Below, piece by piece: positions 4,779-5,809 of a stretch of 5,809 bases of DNA; position 1 is the first letter of the stretch; each line of letters starts with the position of its first letter. The DNA is from an uncultured Oscillospiraceae bacterium (GTDB lineage Bacteria; Bacillota; Clostridia; Oscillospirales; Oscillospiraceae): assembly GCA_900756715.1 (NCBI GenBank), contig CAAELC010000112.1, positions 1 to 5,809 on the forward strand. Direction: 5' to 3'. Below the pieces are notes generated by a model. The model was not told the origin of the DNA, did no database searches, and saw only the letters and a program-made list of their open reading frames with translations. The translations under genes were made by a program, and so were the position numbers.

Positions 4779-5809
4779 TTCCTATAAGGGGTATCACCGA
4801 GCGGCAGGCTCTGGCGGAACTTGCCATCCAGCCGATAGTAGGCATGTGCGCAGGCGGGTGCGGTCGGGATCATGCACAGTTCCCCGCAGCCCTTGGCCCC
4901 CAGCGAATAGGGCAGCTTATCTGCCTCGTCGGGGCGGCAGAGGATGACCTCCAGCTCCGGCGCCTCCGTGGCGCGCATGAAGCCGATGGCGCCGAACCTG
5001 CTCTTGGGATAGCCGTCCACGCATTCAAACTTCTCCGTGACGCCGTAGCCGATGCCCATGACCATGCCGCCCTCGATCTGCCCCTCTACGGACTGGATGT
5101 TCACAGGCGTGCCCACATCGAAGGCGGAAACGGCCTTTTCAATGCGCCCCTGCCGGTTGAGAATGATGACCTGCGCGCCATAAGAGTAGGAAACATGGCT
5201 GACGGGGTTCTCCTTGATGGCACCCAGCGGGTCGGTTTTGGCCGAGTATTCGCCCAAGAACTCCTGCCCCTCCAAATCGGCGATCGTCTTGCCGCCGGAA
5301 AGAGCCAGCTTCAGCTTTTCTCCCACCCGGCGGGCAGCCTCGCCGGTCATGACCGTCTGGCGGGAGGCGGTGGAGGTACCGGAATCCGGCGTGCGGTTTG
5401 TGTCTGCCGCCTCAAAGACAAACAGCGCTGGGTCAAGGCCGGTCACATGGCAGATTTCGGTAAGGGTCATCTGCCCGATGCCCTGCCCCATGCAGGAGGC
5501 GGAGGTGCGGATGTGAATCTTGCCCTGCTCCACACTCAGAAGCACCCGGCCGATATCCTTTTTTCCCATGCCGGTGCCGGAGTTTTTGAAGCCGCAGACA
5601 ATACCGGCATAGGGATGCGCATAGTAAATGTCCTTCACGGCATCCAGGCAGGCAGCCATATTGGTGTTGGGATCGGCGGTCTGACCGTTAGGCAGCACAT
5701 CGCCAGGCTTGATGGCATTGCGTCGGCGGAATTCCCACGGATCAATGCCCACCATTTCGGCCAGGAGATTGATATTCATCTCTGTGGCAAAGCAGCTCTG
5801 CGTCACGCC
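4775..5809 (-). CDS. Molybdopterin-binding hydroxylase subunit, xanthine dehydrogenase family (3' part)
   Basis: The last 344 residues of a large-subunit molybdenum hydroxylase (xanthine dehydrogenase/aldehyde oxidase superfamily). The frame runs open to the window edge, and its first visible residues (GVTQSCFATE) match the interior GxxQxxFAxE segment of the family, so the 5' end lies outside. Counting from the first Met in the window, one sees DPWEFRRRNA (22-31), the cofactor-binding MGQGIGQM (106-113), TPDSGTSTASRQT (139-151), the FDVGTPVNIQSVEGQIEGG segment (about 229-247), and GAKGCGEL (313-320) with the conserved active-site Glu 319. These enzymes hydroxylate purines or other N-heterocycles at a Mo-molybdopterin centre, passing electrons to FeS and FAD domains or subunits. 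The TPDSGT-TASRQT wording recalls the selenium-dependent group, but the substrate and subfamily cannot be decided from this fragment. xdhA or xdhD would be the usual symbols. Confidence 0.92.
   Translation of the reverse strand, partial: GVTQSCFATEMNINLLAEMVGIDPWEFRRRNAIKPGDVLPNGQTADPNTNMAACLDAVKDIYYAHPYAGIVCGFKNSGTGMGKKDIGRVLLSVEQGKIHIRTSASCMGQGIGQMTLTEICHVTGLDPALFVFEAADTNRTPDSGTSTASRQTVMTGEAARRVGEKLKLALSGGKTIADLEGQEFLGEYSAKTDPLGAIKENPVSHVSYSYGAQVIILNRQGRIEKAVSAFDVGTPVNIQSVEGQIEGGMVMGIGYGVTEKFECVDGYPKSRFGAIGFMRATEAPELEVILCRPDEADKLPYSLGAKGCGELCMIPTAPACAHAYYRLDGKFRQSLPLGDTPYRK

Overview
The window looks like a chromosomal segment from an endospore-forming, GC-rich member of the Bacillota, most likely class Clostridia (an Oscillospiraceae-type anaerobe is my guess). 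The reasons are a full-length SpoVT, a forespore-sigma-type promoter in front of it, strong AGGAGG-like ribosome binding sites on most genes, an XpaC/TelA gene pair of the kind known from Bacillus and relatives, and a molybdenum hydroxylase of the sort common in purine-degrading gut Clostridia. The genus is inference; nothing in the window fixes it.

Left part (1-3230), plus strand: an upstream gene's terminator (5-55) abuts a near-consensus vegetative promoter (55-83). This drives a three-gene unit: an XpaC-family membrane protein (140-841), a TelA-family toxic-anion/stress-resistance protein (898-2076), and a TPM-domain membrane protein with a long Pro/Arg/Gly-rich tail (2105-3163). The unit ends at a strong bidirectional terminator (3197-3228). 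The three proteins probably act together at the cell membrane in an envelope or toxic-compound stress response: XpaC and the TPM protein are membrane-anchored, and TelA is a soluble, helical cytoplasmic partner. A small hairpin masks the ribosome binding site of the third gene and may couple its translation to telA.

Middle (3241-4083): spoVT on the minus strand, convergent with the operon and preceded by a good SigG/SigF-like promoter. The roughly 300 bases between spoVT and the next gene are non-coding by my reading. They hold the spoVT promoter, a palindrome, and a vegetative promoter facing the other way.

Right part (4084-5809): a plus-strand gene of unknown function (218 aa, with a tentative resemblance to the alanine-racemase-like PLP barrel fold but no recognisable PLP lysine). 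It is convergent, across a 34-base gap, with the 3' part of a minus-strand molybdopterin-binding hydroxylase subunit of the xanthine dehydrogenase family, which runs off the right edge. I see no CRISPR array, tRNA, rRNA, insertion sequence or phage gene.
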